64,000 bases of DNA. Origin: Serpula lacrymans var. lacrymans S7.9 (taxonomy: Eukaryota > Basidiomycota > Agaricomycetes > Boletales > Serpulaceae). The notes below the pieces were generated by a model, which searched no databases, had not been told where the DNA came from, and saw only the letters and a program-made list of their open reading frames with translations. The stretch is from NCBI RefSeq assembly GCF_000218685.1, contig NW_006763290.1:1235329-1299328 (forward strand), given 5' to 3'. The position numbers and the translations under genes were made by a program. Numbering within the stretch: position 1 is the stretch's first letter; each line of letters begins with the position of its first letter. This document shows, piece after piece, positions 1 to 11,877 of this stretch.

Positions 1-887
1 TAAAGCTCAACGACTGGTGAGTTATTCAACTTCTCCCCAGACCAATTGCACCTATTGTCCAACGATAGTATAGACTAGTATTTATTCTGATAGTTCATTA
101 CTACGCCAATCCGGGCCAACCTCTCCAAGGTAAATGAGCACTACCTCTCGCAGAGGTCTGCGGAGCTATTTGTCAGATGAGTTTTGTCGACATGTTTCAG
201 GTAATACCCAAAGAGATCATAATTACATGTCAGACGCAATAGTCCCAAATGGACAATACAACACCTTCATGAATGATCCGGCTATGTTCATAGCAGTAAT
301 TGTTTAGTTTGTTTTACTGATGCAATACTCACAATGATAGACTGGCATCTTGCCAATGTCAGAGCCACATATTTGGGGCCTCTGTTTAATGTGCAGAGAA
401 TACGAGTGGTGATAAGTTGGGGAAGTCGTTTAGCGACAATTTCCCCCATAGAATGTTTTAACCCTTTGTGAAGTGTTTGCAGCATCACCTGCTGCACCCG
501 CTGTCAGATAATATTTTGTACAAGTGTCCATCCCACATTGTCAAATTAAAATTACTGTTTTGCACCATATAGCAAGAACATGATGATAACATTAGATTCT
601 CAAGTGAGACAATATGATACTATGGTTAGTGCCATGAATGAATAACAAAAGAACAATATGAATGACTGTAAATAACAATTTGGCAGACACAAGGTAGATT
701 AAAGAACGGTAGGATAGTCAAACAAAAAAAAAACACTTAGGGAGACTGTGATCACCAGATTAACTGAGCATGAGTCATCCTCTGCCATTCAATGCTCACT
801 GTGTTGACCGGAGGGACCAGTCTCCCTGGCTCAGCATAGGTTGCCATGTTGACTTGGAGAATCTCAGTGAAGAAGCTGTAACAAGGG
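1..887. other. unassigned AT-rich sequence
   Basis: I see no recognisable gene here. A minus-strand open stretch of 69 codons (288-497) ends up near possible splice signals and could be an exon of a decayed transposon protein, but it has no motif I can name. A run of A residues lies at about 724-733. The block ends at the terminal repeat of R1 copy 1. Confidence 0.4.
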
Positions 888-1686
888 CATCCGGAAAAAT
901 GGGGGTAGCTATATAGAGCTCTATAGCACTATAAGTACTCATAAAGCTGTTATAGTGGTCAAACCTGTTATAGACCCTCTGCCATCTATAGAGCCTCATA
1001 TAGCTCTATAAATGCTCTTATAGATGTTGGAAATTGTTGTGTGGCTGATAAAAAAAATTAACACAGACAGGATTTGAACTCTCAACCTGCTAGTCAGCTT
1101 TTGGGTGACAAAGCAACCTATAGCCACACATCACATTTATCCACTACACCATGAGAGCTTATAAAATATATCATACAGGTGTTATATATTGACCTTTCAT
1201 GGACTTAGATTATTTTTTTACTCATTGTCACCACTTATATTTGGATAAATTATTATTCTTATTTTATAAATATCAAAGATACAAACTACTATTTCACCAA
1301 TACAGGCTACATAATTAATTAATACTGTATGATTTATTAGCCCTTTTAAGCACCTTGAACTATATTATAACTATGACCTTCACAGCTATAGGAGCTATGT
1401 AGGCTGCTATAGGCTATAAGAGCACTTATAGTACCTTGCCCATAATAATATACTTGACTCCAAACATTTTTGGCCTCTTTCTATTATTGAACAAGTATAT
1501 TAGATTAATCCAGAGTTTAAGGGAATTATAGATACTTCTCCCCTTGGTTGTAATTTTGCCTGCTACTGTGCTATAAGAGCTATAAGAGCTATGATTGCAC
1601 TGATAGTACTATAGTTTCTATGAATGCATTTATATATATAGGTGGTGGCTATATAGCGCTATATAGCAAAAGGGTTTTTCCTGATG
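888..1686 (-). mobile_element. R1 repeat, copy 1 (TIR element with Pol III-like boxes)
   Basis: About 800 bp. The left end reads CATC(C)GGAAAAA and the right end is its inverse, TTTTTCCTGATG. After an 8-nt variable stretch both ends also share GCTATATAG. The interior is full of short CTATAG/TATAG words in both orientations. On the minus strand a box A-like TGGTGTAGTGG (1141-1151) and a box B-like AGTTCAAATCC (1070-1080) are 60 nt apart. Two more copies lie at 18,913-20,039 and, inverted, at 40,075-40,878. There is no coding capacity, so it is probably a non-autonomous element. The flanking dinucleotides are GG and GG. Confidence 0.75.
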
Positions 1687-2017
1687 GGTCAAATCACCGT
1701 CACACAAATATAACAGCTAAACGACTCACTCTTTTACATTATCTTCCCATTCCTCAGTGGAACTAGTCCCCTTCTTTCCATGTTCCTGAACCTCTTCAAG
1801 CAACCAGTTGACGTATACCCAGAATTGTTCATCCTTCCATAAGGAGGGCAACCTTGCCTTGCTGCCTGTCTTTTCTATGTCTCGCTCGCTCATTGGAGTC
1901 ATAGCTCTGCCTTCAAATTGGTTGCCATCACCATTATCACTACTGGCTTCTTCATGGTCATAAAGAGTATCTCAGTTGGAGCCTTGTGATGCAATAGTCC
2001 TGCAAACTCAACCAGGG
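1687..2017. other. unassigned spacer
   Basis: This short block between the R1 copy and the solo LTR has no long open frame and no recognised motif. Its last five bases, CAGGG, are the left copy of the target-site duplication of the following LTR. Confidence 0.4.
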
Positions 2018-2403
2018 TGTTACAATACATAATTTTTGGACCTTTGAACTTCATTCTCACTTTAACTTTCTTTTGTAGTTTTCACACATTGTGCCATGCG
2101 GCACTTTCTATTTGGTTCAAACTCCACTTTCTTGTGCTGCACTGCTTTTCTTTATTCTTAGCTACAAATCTCTCACGCAGTGGAGCTGGTCACACGGGCT
2201 GTGCCCTATAACATCATCAGCCACTGCCTTCATCATCTGTAGATGTATATAAGCCCCAATAGATCAAGGAGACTCCCCAGCAAGTCCTCCTGTTGTTTAC
2301 CCACAGCTAACTTGGTCCTACCTTAAGGGGTAACCACTCCCACTCACTTCACTACTGCTTGTCTGAGTTGTGCGCCAGAGTATACAAACTCTTGATTGTT
2401 ACA
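2018..2403 (+). repeat. solo LTR, family B (Gypsy-2 type)
   Basis: A 386-bp LTR begins TGTTACAATACA and ends TTGATTGTTACA, with inverted TGTTAC/GTTACA-like ends. It is flanked by an exact 5-bp duplication, CAGGG (2013-2017 and 2404-2408). It matches the Gypsy-2 LTRs (54,363-54,778 and 59,679-60,094) along its whole length, including the GCAAGTCCTCCTG segment near the inferred RNA start. No internal element remains, so it is the product of LTR-LTR recombination. Confidence 0.9.
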
Positions 2404-4089
2404 CAGGGAGGTACACTATACATCAGTGAGCATGTTGTAGTGGCCTAGGTGAGAGTGACTTACTAAGAAGACAATCCTCACCCAGTGCGCCATGGTTATC
2501 TCCATCATTCCTGGCAGAATGAGGGCTTTTGTCAAAGTGGTGATATCCTGTTTCTTCTGGATGCTGGATGCTGGTCCATAGCTAGAATCAAATAAAATAA
2601 GTCCTTGTCTACCTACACATTTATTAAATACTGACCTTTGGTTCTATGTTTCCTCTTGCCAATGTTAGTAAATCTTTACTTAATGACACCACTTTACTTT
2701 GCATTTTGGGATTTTGAAGGAATTCCTGTTTGATCTTGAAGACATTCGGGTTTTTCTCCAAAAATTCCTATACAAGATGTTAGAAACCAAAAAAGTTTGA
2801 TAAAATCCACTTACAAAAATGTGGTCTCCCAGATCTGTCACATAAGCTGTGAGGTTTGGAGAGAACAAGCATGCTTGTAGACGGTCATTCAACAGTTTTT
2901 AAGTAGTTAACAATTAAATCTTCCTGAATTAAAAGAAGAAAAAATATACCTTAAAATCAGCCAAGTCCAACATTTCCATAGCTGTGTCTCGTTTGGACCC
3001 CCGACCAACAGTGTCCATTGCCAGAAGATGGCCTTTTATGTTGAGTAACATTTTTACCGTACTTCCCAACTTGTAAAGACAATTATCACCATCAATATCA
3101 ACATAGAATAACTAAGGTTACTTGTCTCTGCAAAATTATCTAAGCTGCATGGAGGGAGCTTGTAGCTTTTGCTTAGCTCCACTCCCAGCCCTTCGAGACA
3201 CTTAATGCTGGTTGGATTGAACTCATCTGCTGAGTCAAATGGGGACAAGTCAAACAAGTTGGGAATCCCCCAGGAGTCCTTGGAGGGCTCAGTGAAAGGT
3301 TGTCGCCCAAGTTTGATGGGGAGTCTGGAGGAGAACTCAACTCCCCCCTCTTTTTGCAAGCCCATCTGTGACCTGTTGACGCTTGAATTGTGCAAGCAAA
3401 AACAATTGACCTGCCATACCAGAAAAAATCAGTGACACAGCAAGCTCAGAGGACAATGGCAAGCAAAAAAGCTTCAAAAGGGTTGGGCAAAACTCAGACA
3501 TAAGTGATACACTTCAAGTTCCATGTCTCCGCAAACACAGAAGCAAGCAAAGCATTCATCTTGTGAAGCCCCTAAAAAATAAGAGAAATAATACTTCATA
3601 GGGTGAAACATGTGAACATTAGCTGGAGTTGTGATATTAAGGACGGGGCATAGGCTGGAATGGCAAATATGAATGGAGTGAAGTTGTTTGGGACTGGTCA
3701 CTGTGTGGATAGGGATTTAATGCAGGCAGCTGATGATGCAGAAAATGAGAAATTCTATGTTGTAGTGTTAAATGCAGTCCCGGATATGCATTGAGATGAT
3801 GCTGGTAGTGTAGATGACTCGGTTGTAGAGGTGAATTTGGTACAGAAGGAAGATGATGATGGTAGTGCAAGAACTGAGATGGACCAGAACCTGGCGTAGA
3901 GTTCTGGATGGGCAAAGAATCATAACTACGATCATGGTAGTGAGATGGGCTAGGACACTGCAAAAAAGTTGGGAGAGGATACAGATTGTGACTATGGTTA
4001 TTCTGGTGAGGAGGTGGGACAGGTTGTGGTGTCAATGGAGACAAGAGCTGAATGTTTGAGGGCCTGGGCTGGAATGGCAAATTGAGCTG
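2404..4089. other. unassigned, with a low-complexity Pro/His-rich minus-strand frame
   Basis: No identifiable gene. On the minus strand 3637-4104 is open for 155 codons but is dominated by Pro, His, Ser and Leu. It overlaps the C-terminal piece of the transposase relic at 4090-7240 in another frame, so it may be a decayed disordered tail of that protein. A second open stretch, 3054-3395 minus, has no motif I recognise. Confidence 0.3.
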
Positions 4090-4874
4090 TGGAGAGATGG
4101 GCACTGCATAACTATTGCTCTTACTATTTCCTTTTTAGTTTCTCGTCTACTTGGCATACAATCAAAGGCTGGTGTTGGTATTACAACTCCTTGGCTTTCA
4201 AGAGAGCCAATTGTGTCTTGCTCTTCAACACCTTGAGCAGCCTTCTTTTCATGTATAAACTTTGCTGCATTAAGTTGGGCCTCTTCAACATTGTTTACCT
4301 GAGGTGTTTTGGCGCAAATTTGAGAGGGAACTACCAAATAAATGTGTCTGTAATCATGTAGTGAGTAAATATTTAGAAAACATTGATTAAATTGCTTGTG
4401 CACGACCACTTGGGTAATTTTTGTGGTCTCGCTGTATTCTTAACGCACAGGCACCATGGCAGTCTTGCTACAATTTGCAGTAATACAATCATGGAGAACA
4501 TTAACTGTAACCACAAAGTTCTTCCCGGTGGTCGGTGTAATATGTAGTAGCGAGGATCACAATGAACTTACTTCAGCAGTTAGAAAATTCTGTGCATCTG
4601 TAATCCGCAGGATATGTATTTGAAGTTTGGTGTGTACAGAGGGCTGGAACTCTAGATAAGTAACAGCTATATAAGCGGACACTCTGGACTTCTTCTCAGT
4701 TACAAGAATCTCTTCTACTTTGCCAACACGGGGGTTGGCTCCATTAGACAACGAGGAGATGACTATGTGGCTCCCAAGTTTTGCTTTGTTTCTATTCTGT
4801 GCAATAAATGTTAATGCCTTCAACAACCTAGGTTGATTGACAGGGGCACTAGGTTGGCACTACATTAGTACTTG

Positions 4875-5162
4875 CACAGCAAGCATAACCAAATTTTGTC
4901 ACACCCACAATTAATGAAAAAGCTTGGAAGTAGTTAACATATTTGATTATATTTTGGACCTACAAGATTTTGTGAGAATGATGTATCTTGGTTGACATAT
5001 TTCCATGAATACTATGTTTTGTGTGGAAAAATAGAAATATGTTAACAAAAATAAATTATTCTCACAAAATCTTGTAGGTCCAAAGTACAATCAAATATTT
5101 TAACTACTTTCAGGCTTTTTCATCAATTTTGGGTGTGACAAAAGTCAGCTATGCTTGCTGTG
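4875..5162. mobile_element. MITE, copy 1 (long TIRs, 3-bp TSD)
   Basis: A 288-bp element with nearly perfect terminal inverted repeats of about 100 bp. The left end begins CACAGCAAGCATAAC and the right end is its inverse. Both arms carry the words for TTTTTCATTAATTG/CAATTTTGGGTGTGAC and GATTTTGTGAGAAT. It is flanked by TTG (4872-4874 and 5163-5165). It has no coding capacity. A CAC terminus with a 3-bp duplication is the habit of CACTA-type elements, so it may have been mobilised by a CACTA/Plavaka transposase. A shorter copy is at 23,210-23,355. Confidence 0.85.
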
Positions 5163-5440
5163 TTGATGTAAATATTCGACGAGCGTGTTGATTGCCAGGG
5201 GATACTCCCGGGCATCTTGCCTGGTGCTGTTGTAATTAACCTGGCTGAACCAGCTACCTTCTTGGTATTTGAATGAAGACTCAATAGCCGTTGTTGCTCT
5301 GGGTGGTTAGCAATGTAGTTTGTTATCACATGACCTGCACTAAGCAAGTTTCCAGTTGCAGAGTCACACCAGTACCCCCCTGTAGCAATGTGTTTGATGG
5401 CGTCTTATGATGCAAAGGATTGGCAGCTACCTTGGCTAGG

Positions 5441-5854
5441 TGTTACGCACAAAGTGCTTAACAAAGTCTGAGGGTTCGCCGAGGTTTGTAAAGAGACTTA
5501 TCCGAAGACAAGTTCGAGAACATAGTTCTGGGTGGAGGTTTTCCAACGGGAGTTGGTCTTCTTCTGAATAGAAGTCTGATCTTAGGAGTCTAGCTTTGTA
5601 AGCGTAAACTGCGTAGAATTGTATTAGAAAATACTACTGCTGTTACATGGTATTTATAAGGGAAAGGAATCGGTGATAGGAGTTAGGTCCTATCTAGGGC
5701 AGGTCCGTCTGTTGAGGACTAAGTACTATAATAGGTACTGTGAATGCGAGAGGAATGGAAATGTATGTGAAGGAAATGAGTCATCGGTCCGATGGTATAA
5801 CCGATGAGTAAAAAGAAATGAGTAGTCCTTAAATGTCCAATAGAGATTGTAACA
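5441..5854 (-). repeat. solo LTR, family A (Gypsy-1 type)
   Basis: A 414-bp LTR, exactly the length of the two Gypsy-1 LTRs, read on the minus strand. On the plus strand it begins TGTTACGCAC and ends GATTGTAACA. It is flanked by an exact 5-bp duplication CTAGG (5436-5440 and 5855-5859). It lies inside the minus-strand transposase relic, in the same transcriptional orientation. TATA-like ATTTATAA is visible around 5650-5657. Confidence 0.93.
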
Positions 5855-7240
5855 CTAGGAGCTTTGCGGTTGCTGTAAACTGAAGAAAGGCGGAATATGT
5901 GGTTGAATAATTTGTATCATTCAATTGAGAAGAGTAAAGTGGGACCAAATCTGCATATGAAGGCTGGTAAGTGAAGGAGAAAACGAAAATTTGGTTTTGT
6001 GATCAGAATGCTTGGTGTGCATTTCACTGTGATATTTAAGAACTCTTTGATGGTTCACGAGAGTTGAGCCTATGATTTTTTGTGTAAGTGTCTGTGTTCA
6101 AGCCTTCAATTAAACTGTAATGGGACTCATCAAATACTTCTTGGTGTGATCTATTTTTGTGTGCCACAAAAGTACTACCAAGTTGCCAATGACACTCTAA
6201 GCGTCCAAGACATCTTGAGAAACTAGGTCATATGTAATATACGGCATTACCTGGGCCAGATTTTTGAAATGTTTGCCAATGAGACTGCCCTTGAAACAAT
6301 AGATGTATTCTGCCTCAAGTTGTACTGAATTAAGGCCATTCTTGCTGATGGATTCAAGCTGTGTCTGCAAAGTAGTTAGCAAGTGGGACTTATCAAGCAG
6401 CCAGACTATTTGTCCCCAAAAATTCTTTACTACCCCTAACAGTACGGTGTGCAAAATCTCTGTGGGAGTGTCTTGATGGATAACCACAGCTGGCATGCCT
6501 AACAATGGGTTTATATTGTTGTCAAGCATAGAACCGCGCAGTAATGTTTCAAGTTCCTGTTCCAGTCGCTGGCACACTTCAGATTCAGGTAAAGCAGGTT
6601 TTCCGGCTTCGCGCTTTTGCAACTGCTTGCACTGGGCAAGCAGTTGTTGAACAATTGATGCACTAGTACTATCGCATATGCCAGAGTTTGTACCTGCATT
6701 TTTCACTTTCTCGGTTCCACCTGACTTGAGTGAAATGTCAACTTGCTGCAGAATTTCATTGCGTGTCTCTTGAGGAGTCCAAGTAGCTCCACACTGTAGA
6801 AACAAAGTTACAAAGCAAAAGAAAAACACAGAAATAAAAGACCTACTTTGAATATACACTATGTGATGCTTATTCTATTGCTTTGAAACATTTCCCGACA
6901 TGTCATCCATGAAGACAATCAGTGAAACTGTGAGCACCAACCAGCCACCTGATTTGGTGTGAAGAGGGTTAGGCATTTGAGTGGCAAAGTGTGCAGATGG
7001 ATCTAAGCAGCATTCAAGTTAGAAGATTGAAAAAATTGTTAGTAGGGAAAGCTTACCTGTAAAGCCTGAAAATTCCAATGGGTCAGCCTGTATTTTGACA
7101 AATGTCTGCATAAATGTAGATGTAGGTGCTATAACCCTCTCTGGATCAACATAAAACCGGCCCTACATTTGGTAAAGATCTGTCAGTAATTTGTTGTCAG
7201 TAATCAGGATCAAAGCAGGTGTACCTCAGATGGCATCACA

Positions 7241-7697
7241 GAGTGGCCAATGGCTAGAATCTTGTTACCCTCCTCAGCTCAAGACTGAAAAAGTTTTTTG
7301 GGGATAAAGTAGGTGCCATTGATTTGTTGCAGGAGTTCGTCAACAAAGTATATCTTGCCATTGACAAGGATAGAAGGTACAGCGAGGACGGGAGGGAGGT
7401 TAAGTAACATTGATGGACCTGAGACATGGTACCATCGCCTTCTTCAGGATAGTCTTGCATTGCGTATCTAATTATCAGGTTAGAATAGTCCTGCAAAGTA
7501 TGGGGTAGAATTAAATTTGCTGACACATATAATAAAAGAATACCTACCTTTGCAATTGCTTTACCCACTGAATTCTGATAGAAAATATTGCCAGAATTGG
7601 TAGTCTTCTTTTTATCACAACACAATGGGATCTGCACCCGTGTACAGTGATTCTGGACCTTCTGGGCATGCAACCAATCAGTATGCTTTCCAAGTAC
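7241..7697 (-). other. probable upstream remnants of the transposase relic
   Basis: Minus-strand open stretches (7254-7724) overlap the tRNA-like gene and show no clean domain. The position is directly upstream of the tnp2-like relic on the same strand, so decayed N-terminal exons are likely. I cannot define them. Confidence 0.3.
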
Positions 7698-7770
7698 GCC
7701 TTGGTAGCTTAGTTGGTAAAGCACCAGACCATGAAAGCTGGAGTCCCAGGTTCAAGCCCTGGCCAATGCA
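7698..7770 (+). tRNA. tRNA-Met(CAT)-like gene, possibly degenerate
   Basis: The 73-nt segment folds as a tRNA. The acceptor pair GCCTTGG/CCAATGC has one mismatch, the D stem is GCTT/AAGC, and the T arm is CCAGG-TTCAAGC-CCTGG. Box A (TAGCTTAGTTGG) and box B (GGTTCAAGCCC) match consensus. A TTTT terminator follows within 5 nt (7772-7775). The anticodon loop CCATGAA would read CAT (Met), but position 33 is C rather than T and the anticodon stem pairs poorly (CCAG/CTGG only with a 10-nt loop). It could be a pseudo-tRNA or a tRNA-derived insertion. It contains no intron. Confidence 0.55.
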
Positions 7771-9880
7771 TGTTTTCTCATACTATAAACAAGTGTCATA
7801 ATTTGTCACTTTTTGGTGGGGTTGCCTACCAGGTTGCAAATTTTTTCTTGGCATTTTTTCAACACGTAGAGCATTGGAACATTGTGCACCAGCAATTCAT
7901 TTACCCAGGATAAGATGGCCTTTTGCTGAGGTTGTGAAAATCAAAGTTGCAGTGAATTGAAACTCAGTCGCAAACATGTGGGTAAAATTGGCATAGTTTT
8001 GATAAGAGAAAAAAGGTAAAATAACAAATGTACCGCTAGAGATGGCCATGGATAAGTAGGTGAGCTGGAATGAACATCACTTTGTGATGTTTCAAACAAG
8101 TTCTCAGGTATATCTATAAAGCAATGAGTTCAGACGTGAATCAGATAAAGTTTGCCCTACCTGGATATTCAATGCCAAAATTGTTGTCATTGCCTTCAAT
8201 CCCTAGTTCTTCAGTGGCAGGACACAAACAGCATGAAAAAGTACTATTGCCCTTGCTTAAGGATTTGCATAGGCCTAGTAGATGTTGACTCCAGGCTGTA
8301 GCCTGAAAGTTTGGGAGCCAGCATTTGATCCCCATAAATCATGAAATAGAAGTGGAAGATCAGATGGCTGGTCTTGGGGGTCAGTGGGAGAGTGAGGTTT
8401 ATTGTATGGCGAGGGAGAATTGCAATAGAGAGAAGGTGAAGACACCACATGATCAAAACATGTTTGCCTTTGCATCAAGCTTTAGCTACAGGCCTCAGGA
8501 CTTGGTTATTCAACAGATGCCAGTGTAAGCAACACAGCTACCCTAGTGTTGGTGTTCAACTTCCCACACTTGTCCGTTTTCCCTCCAACTCACCAACTCA
8601 ATGGCAACAGTCACTTCTACTATTTTATATCCTCAGGTCACTAACAGGGACTGGGGCACCAGGAATAGATTGCGCCCGTTGAATGTGGCAATTATTTTTG
8701 AAGGATCAGTTCCAACTTCAAGGATTTCCTTTGGAGAGGTTATGAGTTTTTCCTCTCATGAATGGTGGTGTTGACAAAAAATATGTAATCCAGCCATTGA
8801 AGGTAACAATTACACTACTGCCAGACTGTGCTGGCATCACACCTGTGATAAAGGAGGGGCCTGTGGATTTCAAGTATGGGGAGAAAAGTTTAATGTCAGT
8901 CTTCTCCAAAAATCAAGAGGTATGTATCAGCACATACTTCCTGTTAATTTTGCGCTGAAGGATTGACAGGAAACATGTGAGCTAAGCATCCCCCTGTCAT
9001 TCTTACCTCTGCAGTCCAGCTACAATCCTTACGACACACAGTGCTGGATAGCTCATGAACATGAGACAGTCCCTGGAGTGGACTTGGGGTCAAGAGGTTT
9101 TCTGGATGGCCTACAGTATATTGCTGCCTATCCCAAGTTTCCTTGCGGCAAATGGGCTCACTGGAGCCCAAAAATTTCTCCCAAAGGATTTTTTTTGGAG
9201 GGCTGGATAGTGTAGAAGGGTGCGTTAGCTCATGCAGAGAGGAGAAGCAGGTCAGTTGCTAATGATATGGACTACATATCAACCAGGGGTGCAATTTGGG
9301 ATAAATTCCAAGACATAGTTGCTTTAGTTTTTGATGGCCATGTAGTTTCTGCGGGTATTTAGTCATTCATCCTCTCGTATTCTTATCATGTAGCCGTTAA
9401 AAATGACTTCATCACTGTGAATGTTCTGATGGATTTGCAATATATTGTGTCCTTGATGCATCTTTTGTGCTTAAATTTGAGGTTGTTAATGTGGAATTAC
9501 AAGTATACTTATGGTGATGTTCTGATCAATGTCTACGCATGGTTTGTTTGAGGTCCAAAAAACATCTATATTGAACATTTAAGAGATGCTACAAACTTAG
9601 CCACGGTACAATCAAGACTGTAAATATTATATAGATGACAACCATACATCCCCAATACCACCCAAACACCTCTCACAGACCTTGGATCTAATGCCCCCAT
9701 AAATGATTGTGCCACAACATATTATTGAGGTTTGATTTAATTAGTCAGTGAACCCCGGACCAAGGGTCTAACCAGGCTTACTGCTGATAAATGACTTAGT
9801 ACTTTTGTCAATCATAGGTAAAATGTGAGACAATATTAGCGGTGTACAGCTGAATTCAGATCAATAAACCGGTATGTGAA
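7771..9880. other. unassigned decayed sequence
   Basis: Several short open stretches exist on both strands (for example 8141-8335 minus, 8758-8958 plus, 8944-9171 minus). Some end at plausible GT donors, but none has a motif I can assign. Mixed base composition and lack of a long frame suggest decayed transposon exons. Confidence 0.3.
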
Positions 9881-9891
9881 ATTACACATAC

Positions 9892-10985
9892 AGTGGGGTT
9901 GGACGGAGTGTGAAATTTTTCACAGTGCCGATGAGCGGCATGTAGGCTCTCAGAGTATAACCTTGAGTACAACATGAGGTGCCACATCCACAAAGAATGC
10001 AAGGCCATTGCCCTTGATCTCCATCAACATGTTATTCCCAACCGTCAAATATTATGTTACCTAGGGATGAGGACTGTGAGGAGGATCCAACAAACATACC
10101 AACAAACTGGAGAGCTTGAGAGAATACTGGTTTGCCCAGGAAGACCTAGGAAACTGTCTAGTCCCAATGTGATGGTGAGTTTTTTTTTACCATCTTCACA
10201 GGGTCTGAGTATTAATCTACAAGTAGTTCTTAGAGGGCTGCATAGAAAGGCAGCCTGATATGATGATAAGTGAGTTACAGGAACAGCTGCAAGAAGTGTG
10301 TGGAGTGCAAGCCTCCTTCATGACAATTCTGAGCTTTGAAAAGATGGGGTTTTACAATAAAAAAGGTAATTATTACATCTGATGTATTAATAACTTCTAC
10401 TGAGAAAACATTGGTGTCAGGTGACCCATCCTGCTTGCGAGCGTGATGAAGATGATTGTGCTCTCTACAAAATGTTGGTCAGTGACCACTTTTAGGCAGA
10501 CTAATTGGTGTTTGCCGACAAAACACACTTCAATTGCATAACCTTATGCCGGCCATATACATGGGCACCACATGGGGGTTATGCTCACCGAAGGGACTTT
10601 TTGGTCCGTGGAAAAAGATACTCAATATTACTGGTGATTGCCTTGGATGGTGTCATCCACCTTGAAGTCCTTGACCGTCCATTTACAGGTGATGCTTTCT
10701 TGGAATTCATTGAAGGAACACTCGGCCAAATACAAGATCCCTGGAATCTCAGAACTTGTGGAAGAGCGGTAAGCATATTTTGCTTAAATTTGTTCCTTAC
10801 TGACATGTTATGTACCAGGGGAATGCATCTATTGTATCTGCTGTCCTATTCACCAGACCTCAACCCCATTGAAGAAGCATTTTTGCAGTCAAGGCCTAGC
10901 TGTGGAATAATTGTGACTACGTACTTGGGGAAACCAAAGGCCCCTTGTGCGACCCATATGCTTTAATCTAGCAGGCTATTTATTC
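9892..10985 (+). pseudogene. Tc1/mariner (IS630)-type transposase relic
   Basis: Frame 9974-10258 encodes an N-terminal helix-turn-helix (RQILCYLGMRTVRRIQQTYQ, then a GRPRKL motif). After a frame change, 10,259-10,365 gives a second helical DNA-binding block (MISELQEQLQEVCGVQ). The catalytic core is 10,505-10,769: VFADKTHFN, where the family normally has Asp-Glu, then RRDFLVRGKRYSILLVIALDG and FLEFIEGTLGQ. The block with the second catalytic Asp is missing. After an intron-like gap (10,770-10,818) the YSPDLNPIE motif is present. Lys at the Glu position, the lost Asp block and the frame breaks make it inactive. A TIR-like TACAGTGGGGTTGGACGG begins at 9889. Confidence 0.75.
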
Positions 10986-11556
10986 AACAATCACACCAGA
11001 GAAGATTTATGGCTGGTTTAGACACAACGAGTACATTGCATAATTAAAGTGGGCATACTACCAGCTCTCTACTATTATAGAAGAAAAATTGGCTAGCAAT
11101 ATTTAAAAGGTCAGGTCTACTATAGTGTCTCACTTATCCTTTGCAGGTTGCTTGTTATCACAAGTCACTCACACCTGAAGTGCTCCCATACTCATCCTCA
11201 TATTATCCCCAACCGGAAACCTCATCTTCTATCTCAATTACCTCAGCACTATCCTCATATTTGATCTCAATCTCATCTCTAACCTCACTTTCAACCTCGT
11301 CAAGATTGATTGCCATTTTATCCCCCTCACCTTTCAATCTGAAAACTGGCATTATGCATTGCGTTGCGTAGGACCTCAAAATACTGGCCTTTGCTATACC
11401 CATGTCTCCCATTGTGCTCTGAGCTTCAACCTGTAAAATAAGAAGCTGGTCAATGGTAAGGAACCCGGCGAGCAAAAGCTCATCCAGGATGCCATTGAAG
11501 CCTTGCACTGGCATCTTGTTTTCTAGAAGCCTAATCAAACTGTCTATTGGCAGATA
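10986..11556 (-). other. unidentified minus-strand reading frame cut by the copia element
   Basis: Minus-strand frame 11,556-11,203 is open. It splits into a hydrophobic helical part (LPIDSLIRLLENKMPVQGF) and a very acidic tail (EVESEVRDEIEIKYEDSAEV). A possible intron separates them near 11,420. The upstream end is replaced by the copia 5' LTR at 11,557, so the N-terminus is lost or displaced. I do not recognise a family. Confidence 0.35.
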
Positions 11557-11877
11557 TGACAAAACCGGATAAACCCAGTCTCTGCCGAAGCAGCCATTGT
11601 TCTCCATGGAGCATAGCCACCACTCCATGGAGTCACCATTGTTCTCCTAGGAGTCATTATACTATAGCGAGTAGCACCTCCGGCTATAAGTAGTAGGGGG
11701 TTTAGTATAGGAATACCTCAGTCATTTCTATAACCTCTTGGGCAGCGGCTGAGGTATGTTACATTACATTTATTAGAGATCACCTTGAACTAACATCTAT
11801 TATAGTTTCACATAGGTAAATAATACAGTCGTTTTTATAGCCTTTTGGGCAGCGGCTGAGTTTCACATAGAATTATT
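11557..11877 (+). repeat. copia 5' LTR (family D)
   Basis: A 321-bp direct repeat of 16,501-16,800. It begins TGACAAAACCGG and ends CACATAGAATTATTA. The two copies differ by an indel around the CCTAGGAG words and by scattered substitutions, so the insertion is not recent. A repeated GGGCAGCGGCTGAG word occurs twice within each LTR. I could not find a convincing target-site duplication. Confidence 0.9.

Larger units (their letters stand above)
4090..7240 (-). pseudogene. DNA-transposase-like protein relic (Agaricomycete tnp2/Plavaka-like)
   Basis: Minus strand. The best-preserved exon is 6859-6197, with the segment HQDTPTEILHTVLLGVVK, then LIGKHFKNLAQVMPY, a block I recall from large transposon proteins of mushroom fungi. 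Upstream (about 7160-6870) is another recognisable block with DDMSGNVSKQ. Downstream pieces are shifted in frame or carry stops: a LFSIE-stop-YKLFNHIFRL block near 5900, an IKHIATGGYW block near 5390, and a C-terminal tail (4830-4090) with a VLHDCITANCSKTAMVPVR-like segment. A solo LTR (5441-5854) and a MITE (4875-5162) sit inside it. There are several in-frame stops and frameshifts, so it is dead. The exact superfamily name is uncertain. Confidence 0.7.

Noticed and set aside
3169..3435. An 88-codon plus-strand frame opposite 3054-3395
   Set aside because: It is the complement of another open stretch, with no motif, start context or homologue I recognise.
3637..4104. A Pro/His-rich 155-codon protein
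   Set aside because: Low-complexity composition, overlap with the transposase tail in another frame and lack of a domain make an independent gene doubtful.
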